Position numbers and translations under genes: made by a program
Shown here: positions 1 to 9,565 of the stretch, piece by piece
Layout: each line of letters opens with the position of its first letter
Numbering within the stretch: position 1 is the first letter of the stretch
The notes under the pieces: generated by a model
The model's database searches: none
Told to the model about the DNA's origin: nothing
What the model saw: the letters and a program-made list of their open reading frames with translations, nothing else
From: Acidimicrobiaceae bacterium
GTDB lineage: Bacteria > Actinomycetota > Acidimicrobiia > Acidimicrobiales > UBA8190
DNA: 15,532 nt
Assembly: GCA_003453695.1 (NCBI GenBank)
Contig: DMNK01000133.1
Span: 5,588 to 21,119 of the forward strand
Reading direction: 5' to 3'

Positions 1-93
1 GCCCTCGTCGTCCCAGCGCAGGAAGTAGCCGTTGTGGTTGCGATAGCGCGTGGGAGCCTGGCTCGCTGTCCCCAACACGACCAGCTCTCGCAT
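1..93 (-). CDS. rnz: Ribonuclease Z, N-terminal 31 codons (partial, runs off the left edge)
   Basis: On the minus strand an ATG at 93 opens a frame that stays open to the window edge and begins [15 protein letters not shown], followed by [12 protein letters not shown]. This matches the conserved start of actinobacterial ribonuclease Z, a metallo-beta-lactamase-fold endonuclease that trims the 3' end of tRNA precursors. The zinc-binding HxHxDH motif would lie further left and cannot be seen. A run of six G directly precedes the ATG, but no well-spaced Shine-Dalgarno sequence is visible. The gene is divergent from the FKBP gene, so the roughly 100 bases between them must carry both promoters. 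The family call is firm from the N-terminus alone; other members of the same MBL subfamily (arylsulfatase-like, ElaC-like) are the only real alternatives. Confidence 0.8.
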   Translation of the reverse strand, partial: MRELVVLGTASQAPTRYRNHNGYFLRWDDEG

Positions 94-195
94 CCCCCCA
101 GTGTGGCGGCAGCCGGGCCGGCCTCGTTAGGGTGCCCCTCCGTGCCGTCGTCACCTGCCTGGCCATCCACCCGTTCCCGGCTTCCCGCGCCGTCG

Positions 196-774
196 GTGCC
201 TGGCCGCTTCCGACAGATCGCCCTGCCTGGACGTGCGTCGGTCACCTGCTCGCTGCTGGTGCCCGGGCTTCTGTTGGGCTTGCTCCTCGCCGCCTGCAGC
301 AGCCCCTCCAACTCGGGCGCAGGGTCGGGCTCGGCGTCGTCGAGCACATCGTCGACTCCGGCCATCACGGCCGCCACCATGACGTGGTCTCCCGCCGGGA
401 CCTTCGGGACGGAGCCCACCGTGACCGTTCCCTCCGGCACGCCTCCCACGGAGCTGCTGTCCAAGGACCTCATCGCCGGGACCGGAGCCACGGCCCAGTC
501 AGGCCAGACCGTGACCGTCCAGTACATCGGGTACTCGTGGACGACCAAGCAGAAGTTCGACGCGTCGTGGGATCGGAACCAGCCCTTCCCCTTCCCGCTC
601 GGGGCGGGACACGTGATCGGGGGATGGGACCAGGGTGTGCTCGGGATGAAGGTGGGGGGTCGACGCGAGCTCGTCATCCCGCCGTCGCTGGCCTACGGGC
701 CGCAGTCGCCGACCCCGGCCATCCCGGCCAACGACACGTTGATCTTCGTGGTCGACCTGGTCAAGGTCGGCTGA
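196..774 (+). CDS. FKBP-type peptidyl-prolyl cis-trans isomerase, predicted lipoprotein
   Basis: The frame encodes a prolyl isomerase that would help fold proteins outside the cytoplasmic membrane. From the GTG at 196 the product is 192 residues: a hydrophobic segment ending in the lipobox LLAAC (Cys34), a Ser/Thr/Gly-rich linker to about residue 60, then one FKBP domain at about 85-192. The FKBP pocket residues are present: VQYIGY, KFDAS (Phe121-Asp122), FPFPLG, VIGGWD (Trp144), LVIPPSLAYG (Tyr167) and the final IFVVDL strand, so it should be active. In-frame GTG codons at 34, 103 and 142 would give longer forms. The first overlaps rnz, and all of them lengthen the signal peptide without adding recognisable sequence; I chose 196 for a normal lipoprotein leader, but no clear ribosome site decides it. 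It ends 18 bases from the end of lhr, tail to tail. Confidence 0.88.
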   Translation: MPGRFRQIALPGRASVTCSLLVPGLLLGLLLAACSSPSNSGAGSGSASSSTSSTPAITAATMTWSPAGTFGTEPTVTVPSGTPPTELLSKDLIAGTGATAQSGQTVTVQYIGYSWTTKQKFDASWDRNQPFPFPLGAGHVIGGWDQGVLGMKVGGRRELVIPPSLAYGPQSPTPAIPANDTLIFVVDLVKVG

Positions 775-792
775 GCATCCTGACCCCCTGGC

Positions 793-5037
<4,245 letters not shown>

Positions 5038-5139
5038 CTGAGTGATTCAACCACCCGGGTGTGCCGCTCCGTGCCGTCGGGTTCCCGGCCAGGACCCACC
5101 TCGGGGCCCCGACTCGGCCCATTCGGCTCCGGCTCCGGA

Positions 5140-5163
5140 CCCGGCCGCCCCGGCCCCGGCCCC
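5140..5163 (-). other. Candidate G-quadruplex upstream of lhr (GGGGCC-like tract)
   Basis: Read on the lhr strand, this stretch is GGGG-CC-GGGG-CC-GGGG-CGGCC-GGG: four G-runs with loops of 2, 2 and 5 bases, which meets the usual G3+N1-7 motif. It is flanked on both sides by short GGAGCC repeats. It lies about 100 bases upstream of the lhr start codon and about 65 bases upstream of the SnoaL-like gene. Whether it folds is inference. Confidence 0.5.
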
Positions 5164-5228
5164 GGCTCCGGCTCCGGCGCGTCGCCGCCCGGACCCGTTT
5201 AGCGTCTCGGCCAAACGGAGGCCGGGGC

Positions 5229-5576
5229 ATGGACGCAGTCGTCGAGCGCTATCTGCAGGCGGTGGTCGATCACAACTGGGCCGCCCTGGCCGAGTGCTTG
5301 GCCGAGGACGTGGTGCGGGTCGGGCCCTTCCTCGACACCTATTCACCCCGGGGCCCGTACGTGGAGTTCCTGGCCGGGCTCATGCCCACCCTCCCCGGCT
5401 ACTCCATGCGCGTCGACCGGGTCCTCTACAACGGCTCGGTGGCGCTGGCCCAGCTGTCGGAGACGGTGGAGGTCGCCGGCAAACCGCTCGAGACCCACGA
5501 GGCCCTCGTCTTCGACCTGGACGAAAGTGGCCGGATCAGGCGAATCGAGATCTTCATCCAGCATGCTGGCGCCTGA
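5229..5576 (+). CDS. SnoaL/NTF2-like fold small protein
   Basis: The 115-residue product begins MDAVVERYLQAVVDHNWAAL and has the layout of the NTF2/SnoaL cone fold: an N-terminal helix with the Asp-x-Ala-Leu type pattern, then beta strands ending in EALVFDLDESGRIRRIEIF. Such proteins are small cyclases, hydrolases, isomerases or ligand-binding proteins, so a specific reaction cannot be named. The ATG at 5229 is preceded by a strong GGAGG at 5217-5221, seven bases away. An in-frame ATG at 5061 is much further upstream, would translate the repetitive GC tract, and is rejected. Its end overlaps the ATG of the hydrolase-cyclase remnant by 14 bases, suggesting the two were once a translationally coupled pair. 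Confidence 0.85.
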   Translation: MDAVVERYLQAVVDHNWAALAECLAEDVVRVGPFLDTYSPRGPYVEFLAGLMPTLPGYSMRVDRVLYNGSVALAQLSETVEVAGKPLETHEALVFDLDESGRIRRIEIFIQHAGA

Positions 5577-5810
5577 CTCCGTCCCCGAGGTGCGGTGGGC
5601 GCGCAACGGCGACGTCCATCTCGCCTATCAGTCGTTCGGGGAGGGAGACGTGACGTGCGTGAGCCTTCCCGGGATCATCTCCGATATCGAGGTGATGTGG
5701 GAATCCCCGTGGAAGCGGGGCGCTACCTGGCTGAGCGGAATTCCCGGGGGAACCACCGCCTGAAGGGCGTCCCGGACGAATGGGAGCTCTACGCGGTGAG
5801 CCCTCCCTGA
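5563..5810 (+). pseudogene. Collapsed remnant of an alpha/beta-hydrolase-adenylate cyclase fusion gene
   Basis: From the ATG at 5563 the frame reads VPEVRWARNGDVHLAYQ then GIISDIEVMWESP, the N-terminus typical of alpha/beta-hydrolase proteins fused to a class III adenylate/guanylate cyclase. That frame stops at 5763. In another frame (about 5713 to the stop at 5808-5810) the DNA encodes VEAGRYLAER, followed by RGNHRLKGVPDEWELYAV. The latter matches the last strand of class III cyclase domains in such fusions (typically RG-H-LKGVP--W-L-AV), and GRYLAER resembles a piece from the end of the hydrolase part. The body of the gene, normally several hundred residues with the nucleophile elbow and cyclase metal-binding aspartates, is gone. 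I read this as at least one large internal deletion plus a frame change. It overlaps the preceding SnoaL-like gene by 14 bases and the 3' end of the PNPOx-like gene by 22. A short real protein from the 66-codon 5563-5763 frame cannot be excluded. Confidence 0.7.
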
Positions 5811-6331
5811 CCGGAAAAACGCCACAGCGTCGCTCCGTGGGGCTCCTCGCTGGCCACGCCGACCGCGGTGTGGCACGTGAACCGGTAGAGGTGCCAGGGC
5901 GGCGGGCCGGCACTCGGGGCGCTGAAGGTCGCCGTGAAGATGCCGGCGTCGACGACTGCCGGCCAGCCGAGCTGGCGGTACGCCGCCGCCACGGACTCGA
6001 GCACCTCGTCCTCCTGGACCCGGAAGGCCACGCCTTCGAAGGTCAGGTCCAGCCCCGGGAACTTGACGGCGAGCGTGCAGGCAGGGTTGGCAGAGAGATC
6101 ACGGGACTTGCGCGTGCCGGGACCGCTCGTGAAGTAGAGCTCCCCGTCGTGCCACAGCGCACCGACCCCGGCGACGTGTGGCCGGGCGTCGGGGCCGACC
6201 GTGCCCAGGAAGAACCCGGCCAGCGGTCCCTTGGGGCCCGATTCAAGCAGGGTGTGCGCCCGCGACCACGGAAGCGGCGCGTTGCCGTAGCGGTCCAGGT
6301 TCCGGGTCTCTGTCGGTTGCGGTTGCGGCAT
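5789..6331 (-). CDS. Pyridoxamine 5'-phosphate oxidase-like (FMN/F420 split-barrel) protein
   Basis: The 180-residue product has the PNPOx-like split-barrel pattern: GPLAGFFLGTVGPDARPHVAG, then GALWHDGELYFTSG, GTRKSRDLSANPACTLAV, and a C-terminal HLYRFTCHTA strand leading to TLWRF. The RKSRDL-NPACTLAV segment is the usual cofactor-phosphate side of the family. Members bind FMN, F420 or heme and act as small-molecule oxidoreductases; the substrate cannot be told. The ATG at 6331 has GGAGG about 7 bases upstream, which fixes the start. An ATG further upstream at 6433 would add 34 low-quality residues and run over the candidate promoter, so I reject it. The stop (TAG at 5791-5789) lies inside the last codons of the cyclase remnant, tail to tail. 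The gene appears to have its own promoter. Confidence 0.85.
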   Translation of the reverse strand: MPQPQPTETRNLDRYGNAPLPWSRAHTLLESGPKGPLAGFFLGTVGPDARPHVAGVGALWHDGELYFTSGPGTRKSRDLSANPACTLAVKFPGLDLTFEGVAFRVQEDEVLESVAAAYRQLGWPAVVDAGIFTATFSAPSAGPPPWHLYRFTCHTAVGVASEEPHGATLWRFSGQGGLTA

Positions 6332-6367
6332 GGCACGCCTCCAGGGCGACGAGGGGACGGAGGGACT

Positions 6368-6395
6368 GTTATGGGAAGTCTCCGGGCGTCCACAA
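6368..6395 (-). promoter_or_regulatory. Candidate sigma-70-type promoter for the PNPOx-like gene
   Basis: On the minus strand, TTGTGG (6395-6390) and CATAAC (6373-6368) are separated by 16 bases. Four of six bases of the -10 element match consensus (the central ATAA). Transcription would begin near 6361, about 30 bases before the ATG at 6331, a normal leader length. This is a pattern match only, in a region otherwise too GC-rich for chance AT-rich boxes to be common. Confidence 0.4.
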
Positions 6396-6450
6396 TCGAG
6401 ACGACCCGGCGCTGCGCAACTCATCGCCGTCACGAGGACTGTTCAGGAGA

Positions 6451-6469
6451 ACTGGTCGGGAAGACCGGT
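6451..6469 (-). terminator. Weak hairpin at the end of the ferritin-like/SBP/membrane-protein operon
   Basis: ACTGGTC (6451-6457) and GACCGGT (6463-6469) can pair over seven base pairs with one G-U wobble and a five-base loop. The hairpin begins at the last base of the stop codon of the membrane-protein gene. No U-run follows, so it is at best a poor intrinsic terminator. The nine-base word AGAACTGGT is repeated at 6448 and 6474 around it. Confidence 0.3.
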
Positions 6470-6981
6470 CAGAAGAACTGGTGGTGGCGCTGGATCAGTG
6501 CCTTCAACACCACCATGGCGACCCCGAGGACGACAGCGGTCGTGCTCACCGCCAGGAGGCGGACGCCCGACAGGCCGGCTGCCCTGCCGGCGGCATGCCC
6601 CTCGAAGAACAGCAGCACGACGGCCACCGTGAGCGCCACTTCCGAGGCCTCGAGCGGCCCGGCGCCGACCGCCCAGGACAGGAACAACCCGATGAGGGGC
6701 AGGAACGACGCCGTCACGGTCGGGAAGGAGTCGGCGAGCGAGAGGCGCACCTCTTGCATGCTCGGGAGCCGTCCGGCGTGGGTGTGCTCGGCGACGAGGC
6801 CGGCGTACTGCTCGGCCAGCCAGTACACGATGAGCGTCACGATGACGGCGATCGCCAGGTCGGCGGTGCTGAGCGTGTCCCCGGCGGCGGCGATCACCGC
6901 TGCCGTGACGATGGTCCCGTAGATGCTGGCGGCACGCCGCCGCTTGTGGTCCCGGCCCTGCCTAGCCGGACGTGTCGACAT
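6469..6981 (-). CDS. Small multi-pass membrane protein of unknown function
   Basis: From the ATG at 6981 the product is 170 residues with a basic N-terminus (QGRDHKRRRAASIYGT) and about five hydrophobic segments: residues 20-35, 40-58, 86-106, 113-127 and 139-162. Between segments two and three is a soluble loop rich in charged residues (AEQYAGLVAEHTHAGRLPS). I do not recognise the family; the size and segment count fit a small integral membrane protein, not a named transporter. The frame remains open far upstream, but that part reads antisense-like through two other genes, so the real start must be near 6981. This start overlaps the last 20 bases of the periplasmic-binding-fold gene, so the two are probably co-transcribed and coupled. 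The GGAG before the ATG is unusually close, so the exact start is uncertain. Confidence 0.7.
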   Translation of the reverse strand: MSTRPARQGRDHKRRRAASIYGTIVTAAVIAAAGDTLSTADLAIAVIVTLIVYWLAEQYAGLVAEHTHAGRLPSMQEVRLSLADSFPTVTASFLPLIGLFLSWAVGAGPLEASEVALTVAVVLLFFEGHAAGRAAGLSGVRLLAVSTTAVVLGVAMVVLKALIQRHHQFF

Positions 6982-8026
6982 ACTCCACGGTCCGGCCGCC
7001 TCGCCACGTCCGAAGCACGAGATAGGGGCCCTTGAGCGCCCCGTGGTCCCAGGGCCCGAATCCCATGACCGTGCCCGGCGAGCCGCTGGCGGCGGGCATC
7101 GCCTTGACAGATTCGAGCGCCTCGTGCACGCCCCCACGGGTGAGATGGGACGTGCGCTCGAAGGCCTCGCCCAGCATCCGCCCCATGTCGTAGGCCGCCA
7201 CCCCGATGGGGCCCGCCGCGGTGCGCGGGGCCCGCTCGCGCAGCGCGGCGCGTTCGGCGTTCCGATCGGACACCGTGTCGACGTAGACCCAGCCCTCCCA
7301 GCCCGCTCGCCAGTCCTTGCGGCCGTAGCCGAACATGAGCGCCGAATTGGCCACCACGGGCACGTCCCACTTCTCGTCGGCCACGGCCAGGGCCAGCGCC
7401 CGCGCCGCCACCCCCAACCCGAGGTAGCACAGGCTCTCGGCGCCGCTCGACCGCAGCCGCTGGACCATCGGCGCCAGGTCCTCGGCCAAGGGCGACACGG
7501 CTGCGCTGGACGAGATCTCCACGCCTTCGCTCGCACACGCTTCGGAGAACGCCTCGGCGTAGAGCCGGCCCACCGCCGAGCGGTCGTGGGCCAGGGCCAC
7601 GCTCTTGAGCCCCCGCCCGGCCAGGTGCCCGGCGAGGACCATGGGCTCCTCCTGGAGCGAACCCACCTGGTAGTGGAACATCCAGTGGCTGCGGGTCCGC
7701 TCGCCACCGCTGTAGTTGATGCACGGCACGGCGAGGGCGTCGGCGAGCGGCTGGACGACGAGGGCGTTGTCACTGATGCTCGGTCCCAGCACGGCCAGCA
7801 CCCCGGCCTCGGCCAGCTGCCCGAAGCCGCGTCCGATCTCGTGCGCCGTGCCCGAGGGCAGGCCCCGCCCGTGCACGGAGAGCAGCTCGACGCCACGGTC
7901 GAAGCTGCGCCGGCTGGCCTCGAGCCCGAGGCGCAGGGCGTCCTCGAACAGGGCCCCGCCGTCGGGCTGGGGGAAGTCGTAGAGGACGCCGACCAGTGCG
8001 GGGGACACCTCCACCGAGCTGGCCAT
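6962..8026 (-). CDS. Type 1 periplasmic-binding-fold protein (Leu/Ile/Val-binding-like) lacking a signal peptide
   Basis: The 354-residue protein resembles ABC-transporter substrate-binding proteins of the branched-chain amino acid class and the related sensor AmiC. It shows VGVLYDFPQPDGG near the N-terminus, EAGVLAVLGPSISDNAL, the hinge-region PCINYSGGERT, the lobe-two segment SVALAHDRSAVGRLYAEAF, and AAYDMGRMLGEAFER late in the chain. The N-terminus MASSVEVSPALVGVLYD goes straight into the first beta strand, with no hydrophobic leader and no lipobox. The longer in-frame reading upstream to 8101 adds only Arg/Pro-rich sequence antisense in character. No permease or ATPase gene is nearby. A cytoplasmic ligand sensor or enzyme-like role is therefore as likely as transport. 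It starts four bases after the stop of the ferritin-like gene and overlaps the membrane-protein gene, so the three form an operon. Confidence 0.82.
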   Translation of the reverse strand: MASSVEVSPALVGVLYDFPQPDGGALFEDALRLGLEASRRSFDRGVELLSVHGRGLPSGTAHEIGRGFGQLAEAGVLAVLGPSISDNALVVQPLADALAVPCINYSGGERTRSHWMFHYQVGSLQEEPMVLAGHLAGRGLKSVALAHDRSAVGRLYAEAFSEACASEGVEISSSAAVSPLAEDLAPMVQRLRSSGAESLCYLGLGVAARALALAVADEKWDVPVVANSALMFGYGRKDWRAGWEGWVYVDTVSDRNAERAALRERAPRTAAGPIGVAAYDMGRMLGEAFERTSHLTRGGVHEALESVKAMPAASGSPGTVMGFGPWDHGALKGPYLVLRTWRGGRTVEYVDTSG

Positions 8027-8030
8027 CGGC

Positions 8031-8522
8031 TCAGGCGCTGGTCGTGGTCTCGGCCGCCGTCTCGCACAGCCGCCCGTAGCAGGCGGCCAGGAGCCGGGCA
8101 CTGTCGAATTCCTCGGCCACGTACCGCCCCAGCAGCTCGCCGGTGCGGATGTCGATGGTGTGGTCCTTGAAGATGTCGTCGAAGAACGACAGCGTCTCGT
8201 TCAGCCGGCCCAGCCCGAAGTGGTCCATCTTCTCCCGGTCCGAGAGCTCTGTGGATCGGGCCAGCTCGAGGTCGCGCTCCAGGTCGGGGTCGTCGCGCCG
8301 GCGCACCGAGAAGCCGAGCTCGTCGATCCGCTTGGCGAAGCTCATGCCGTGCTCGCCTTCTCGCCAGGCCACCGTCTGCAGCACGGCCCGCACCTCGGGG
8401 TCGGTGCACACGGCGATCCACTCGCCGAGATAGCGATGGGCGCGAGCCTCCCCCACGGCGATGGCGTTCAGGAGCCCCAGGTAGCTGGGCTTGGCAGAAT
8501 TGGTGGAGGCGGTGTCGGGCAT
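8031..8522 (-). CDS. Ferritin-like four-helix domain protein
   Basis: The 163-residue product begins MPDTASTNSAKPSYLGLLNA and is almost entirely helical. It carries ferritin-like metal-ligand candidates in the expected order: Glu25 in AVGEARAHRYL, the ExxH pattern Glu55-His58 in REGEHGMSFAKR, Glu109 in GRLNETLSFFDD, and Glu137/Glu138 in YVAEEFDSAR. Such proteins bind a diiron or dimanganese centre and act as oxygenases, hydroxylases or metal stores; the reaction is not predictable here. I chose the ATG at 8522; an ATG at 8558 would add 12 residues. It is the first gene of the leftward three-gene set and is divergent from the second SnoaL-like gene with only about 60 bases between them. Confidence 0.8.
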   Translation of the reverse strand: MPDTASTNSAKPSYLGLLNAIAVGEARAHRYLGEWIAVCTDPEVRAVLQTVAWREGEHGMSFAKRIDELGFSVRRRDDPDLERDLELARSTELSDREKMDHFGLGRLNETLSFFDDIFKDHTIDIRTGELLGRYVAEEFDSARLLAACYGRLCETAAETTTSA

Positions 8523-8550
8523 GGACCAAGGCTTCCACCGTGCCGCCGTC

Positions 8551-8575
8551 GGGGGCAACCGGCCGATGCGCCCCC
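8551..8575. promoter_or_regulatory. Inverted repeat between the divergent ferritin-like and SnoaL-like genes
   Basis: GGGGGC (8551-8556) and GCCCCC (8570-8575) form a perfect six-base inverted repeat with a 13-base spacer, and the word CCGTCGGG occurs at both its edges. It sits in the 62-base divergent gap and could be an operator or leader hairpin. In DNA this GC-rich, chance is a serious alternative. Confidence 0.25.
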
Positions 8576-8584
8576 GTCGGGTGC

Positions 8585-9070
8585 ATGATGTCGGCCGTGG
8601 ACTGGGAGCAGTGGGCCAGGCGCTTCGAGGGGTCGGCTTCCCCCGACGACTTCGTGGCCCTGTTCGCCCCGGGCGGGACCTTCTGTGACCCGGTGACGCC
8701 GTCGACCACCGACGTGCGCGCCGTGGCCGAGCACACCGAGGCCATGTTCCCCGACTGGCGCCAGACGGTGACGCGTATCCGAGGTGGGGAGGACTGGGCC
8801 TTCTTCGAGTGGATCGGCGAAGGGACCTACCGAGGACCGGGGGCCGAGGACGGTCCCGGGATCCCGGTGCGCCTCGAGGGCGCCACCGTCGTCGACGTCG
8901 ACGCCCGCGGTCTCGTCGCCTGCTGGCGCGACTACCTCGACACGAGCGTCGCCATCAACCAGGTGAGCGCCGGGTTGCGGGCCGCGGGTGCGGTGAGCGG
9001 GGTGGACGTCGACGCCGAAGACCTCGCCGACGACTGGGGCGCGCACTTCGCCGACGAGCCACAGGTCTGA
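8585..9070 (+). CDS. SnoaL-like polyketide cyclase/NTF2-fold protein
   Basis: The 161-residue product begins MMSAVDWEQWARRFEGSAS and contains FVALFAPGGTFCDPVTPSTT, HTEAMFPDWRQTVTRI and FFEWIGEGTYRG, followed by VVDVDARGLVACWRDYLDT. This is the strand and helix order of SnoaL/limonene-epoxide-hydrolase-like proteins: the CDPVTP segment lines the pocket mouth and the final WRDYLD strand closes the fold. Substrate and reaction are unknown. Tandem ATG codons stand at 8585 and 8588, and neither has a strong ribosome site; a GTG at 8597 is also possible. The gene is divergent from the ferritin-like gene and convergent with the CoA-transferase/thiolase operon, with a hairpin between the stop codons. 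It is only distantly similar to the SnoaL-like gene at 5229. Confidence 0.82.
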   Translation: MMSAVDWEQWARRFEGSASPDDFVALFAPGGTFCDPVTPSTTDVRAVAEHTEAMFPDWRQTVTRIRGGEDWAFFEWIGEGTYRGPGAEDGPGIPVRLEGATVVDVDARGLVACWRDYLDTSVAINQVSAGLRAAGAVSGVDVDAEDLADDWGAHFADEPQV

Positions 9071-9080
9071 GCGGCGACGC

Positions 9081-9096
9081 GCCCGCCCCAGCGGGC
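9081..9096. terminator. Hairpin between convergent genes, possible two-way terminator
   Basis: GCCCGC (9081-9086) and GCGGGC (9091-9096) are a perfect six-pair stem with a CCCA loop, located between the stop of the SnoaL-like gene (9070) and the stop of the six-gene operon (9104). Its position fits a shared terminator. There is no T-run on either side, which is common in high-GC bacteria but lowers confidence. Confidence 0.45.
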
Positions 9097-9103
9097 TCCG
9101 GGC

Positions 9104-9565
9104 TCAGGCCGGCTCGAACAGGGCGATGCCGGCTTCCTCGGACACGGGCTCGAAGCGGGCCCGCACGGCCATGCCCACCGACACGGCCTCGGGGTCACAG
9201 CCGACGATGTTCGTCATGACCCGGGGGCCCTCGTCCAGGTCCACGAGCGCCACCACGTAGGGGATCCAGTCCCGAAACGGACGGGCGTAGTTCTGACGGA
9301 TGACCGTGTAGCTGTACACCACGGCGCGCCCGCTCGCCTCCACCCACGACACCGGCCCGCCGCACGCCAGGCAGCGGGCCCGGGGATAGAGCTGATGACG
9401 GCCGCAGTCGTCGCAGCGTTGGACGACGAGGCGTCCGTCGCGCGCCGCCTTCCAGTACTCGGCGGCTTCGGGCTCGGGCACCGGGGCGGGGCGGGGCTTG
9501 GGCGGACGCTCGCCGGGCACGGCCGGGAGCGGCCGCATGTCCCCGGGGCGCCCGTCGCCGCTCAC
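9104..9565 (-). CDS. DUF35 protein (zinc ribbon plus OB fold), thiolase partner B
   Basis: The 153-residue product has a disordered Pro-rich start, an N-terminal helix AAEYWKAARDGRLVVQRC, a zinc ribbon with two CxxC pairs (CDDCG, CLACG), and an OB fold containing VVYSYTVIRQNY, IPYVVALVDLDEG and NIVGCDPEAVSVGM. This is the DUF35/ChsH2-type accessory architecture. In steroid side-chain degradation such a protein binds the thiolase-fold aldolase Ltp2 and is needed for its activity. The GTG at 9565 overlaps the stop of thiolase-like B as GTGA and has GAGG about five bases upstream, which supports coupled translation. An ATG at 9538 is the alternative start and would lose nine residues. It is the last gene of the six-gene chain. 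Confidence 0.88.
   Translation of the reverse strand: MSGDGRPGDMRPLPAVPGERPPKPRPAPVPEPEAAEYWKAARDGRLVVQRCDDCGRHQLYPRARCLACGGPVSWVEASGRAVVYSYTVIRQNYARPFRDWIPYVVALVDLDEGPRVMTNIVGCDPEAVSVGMAVRARFEPVSEEAGIALFEPA

Noticed and set aside
5127..5180. Possible CRISPR-like or mobile-element repeat
   Set aside because: The units are only about six bases long with no spacers, terminal inverted repeats or target duplication; it is a simple sequence tract.
5061..5228. N-terminal extension of the SnoaL-like protein through the GC repeat tract
   Set aside because: It would translate the CCGG-type repeats into Arg/Pro-rich sequence, and the strong GGAGG before the ATG at 5229 marks the true start.
6923..8170. 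Plus-strand 415-codon frame opposite the binding-fold gene
   Set aside because: It is rich in Arg, Gly, His and Pro and matches no domain; a typical shadow in this base composition.
6982..8745. Long minus-strand open frame extending upstream of the small membrane protein (about 590 additional codons)
   Set aside because: It lies across the binding-fold and ferritin-like genes in another frame, reads as Arg/Ser/Pro/Ala-rich shadow sequence and matches no family. Only the last 171 codons look like a protein.
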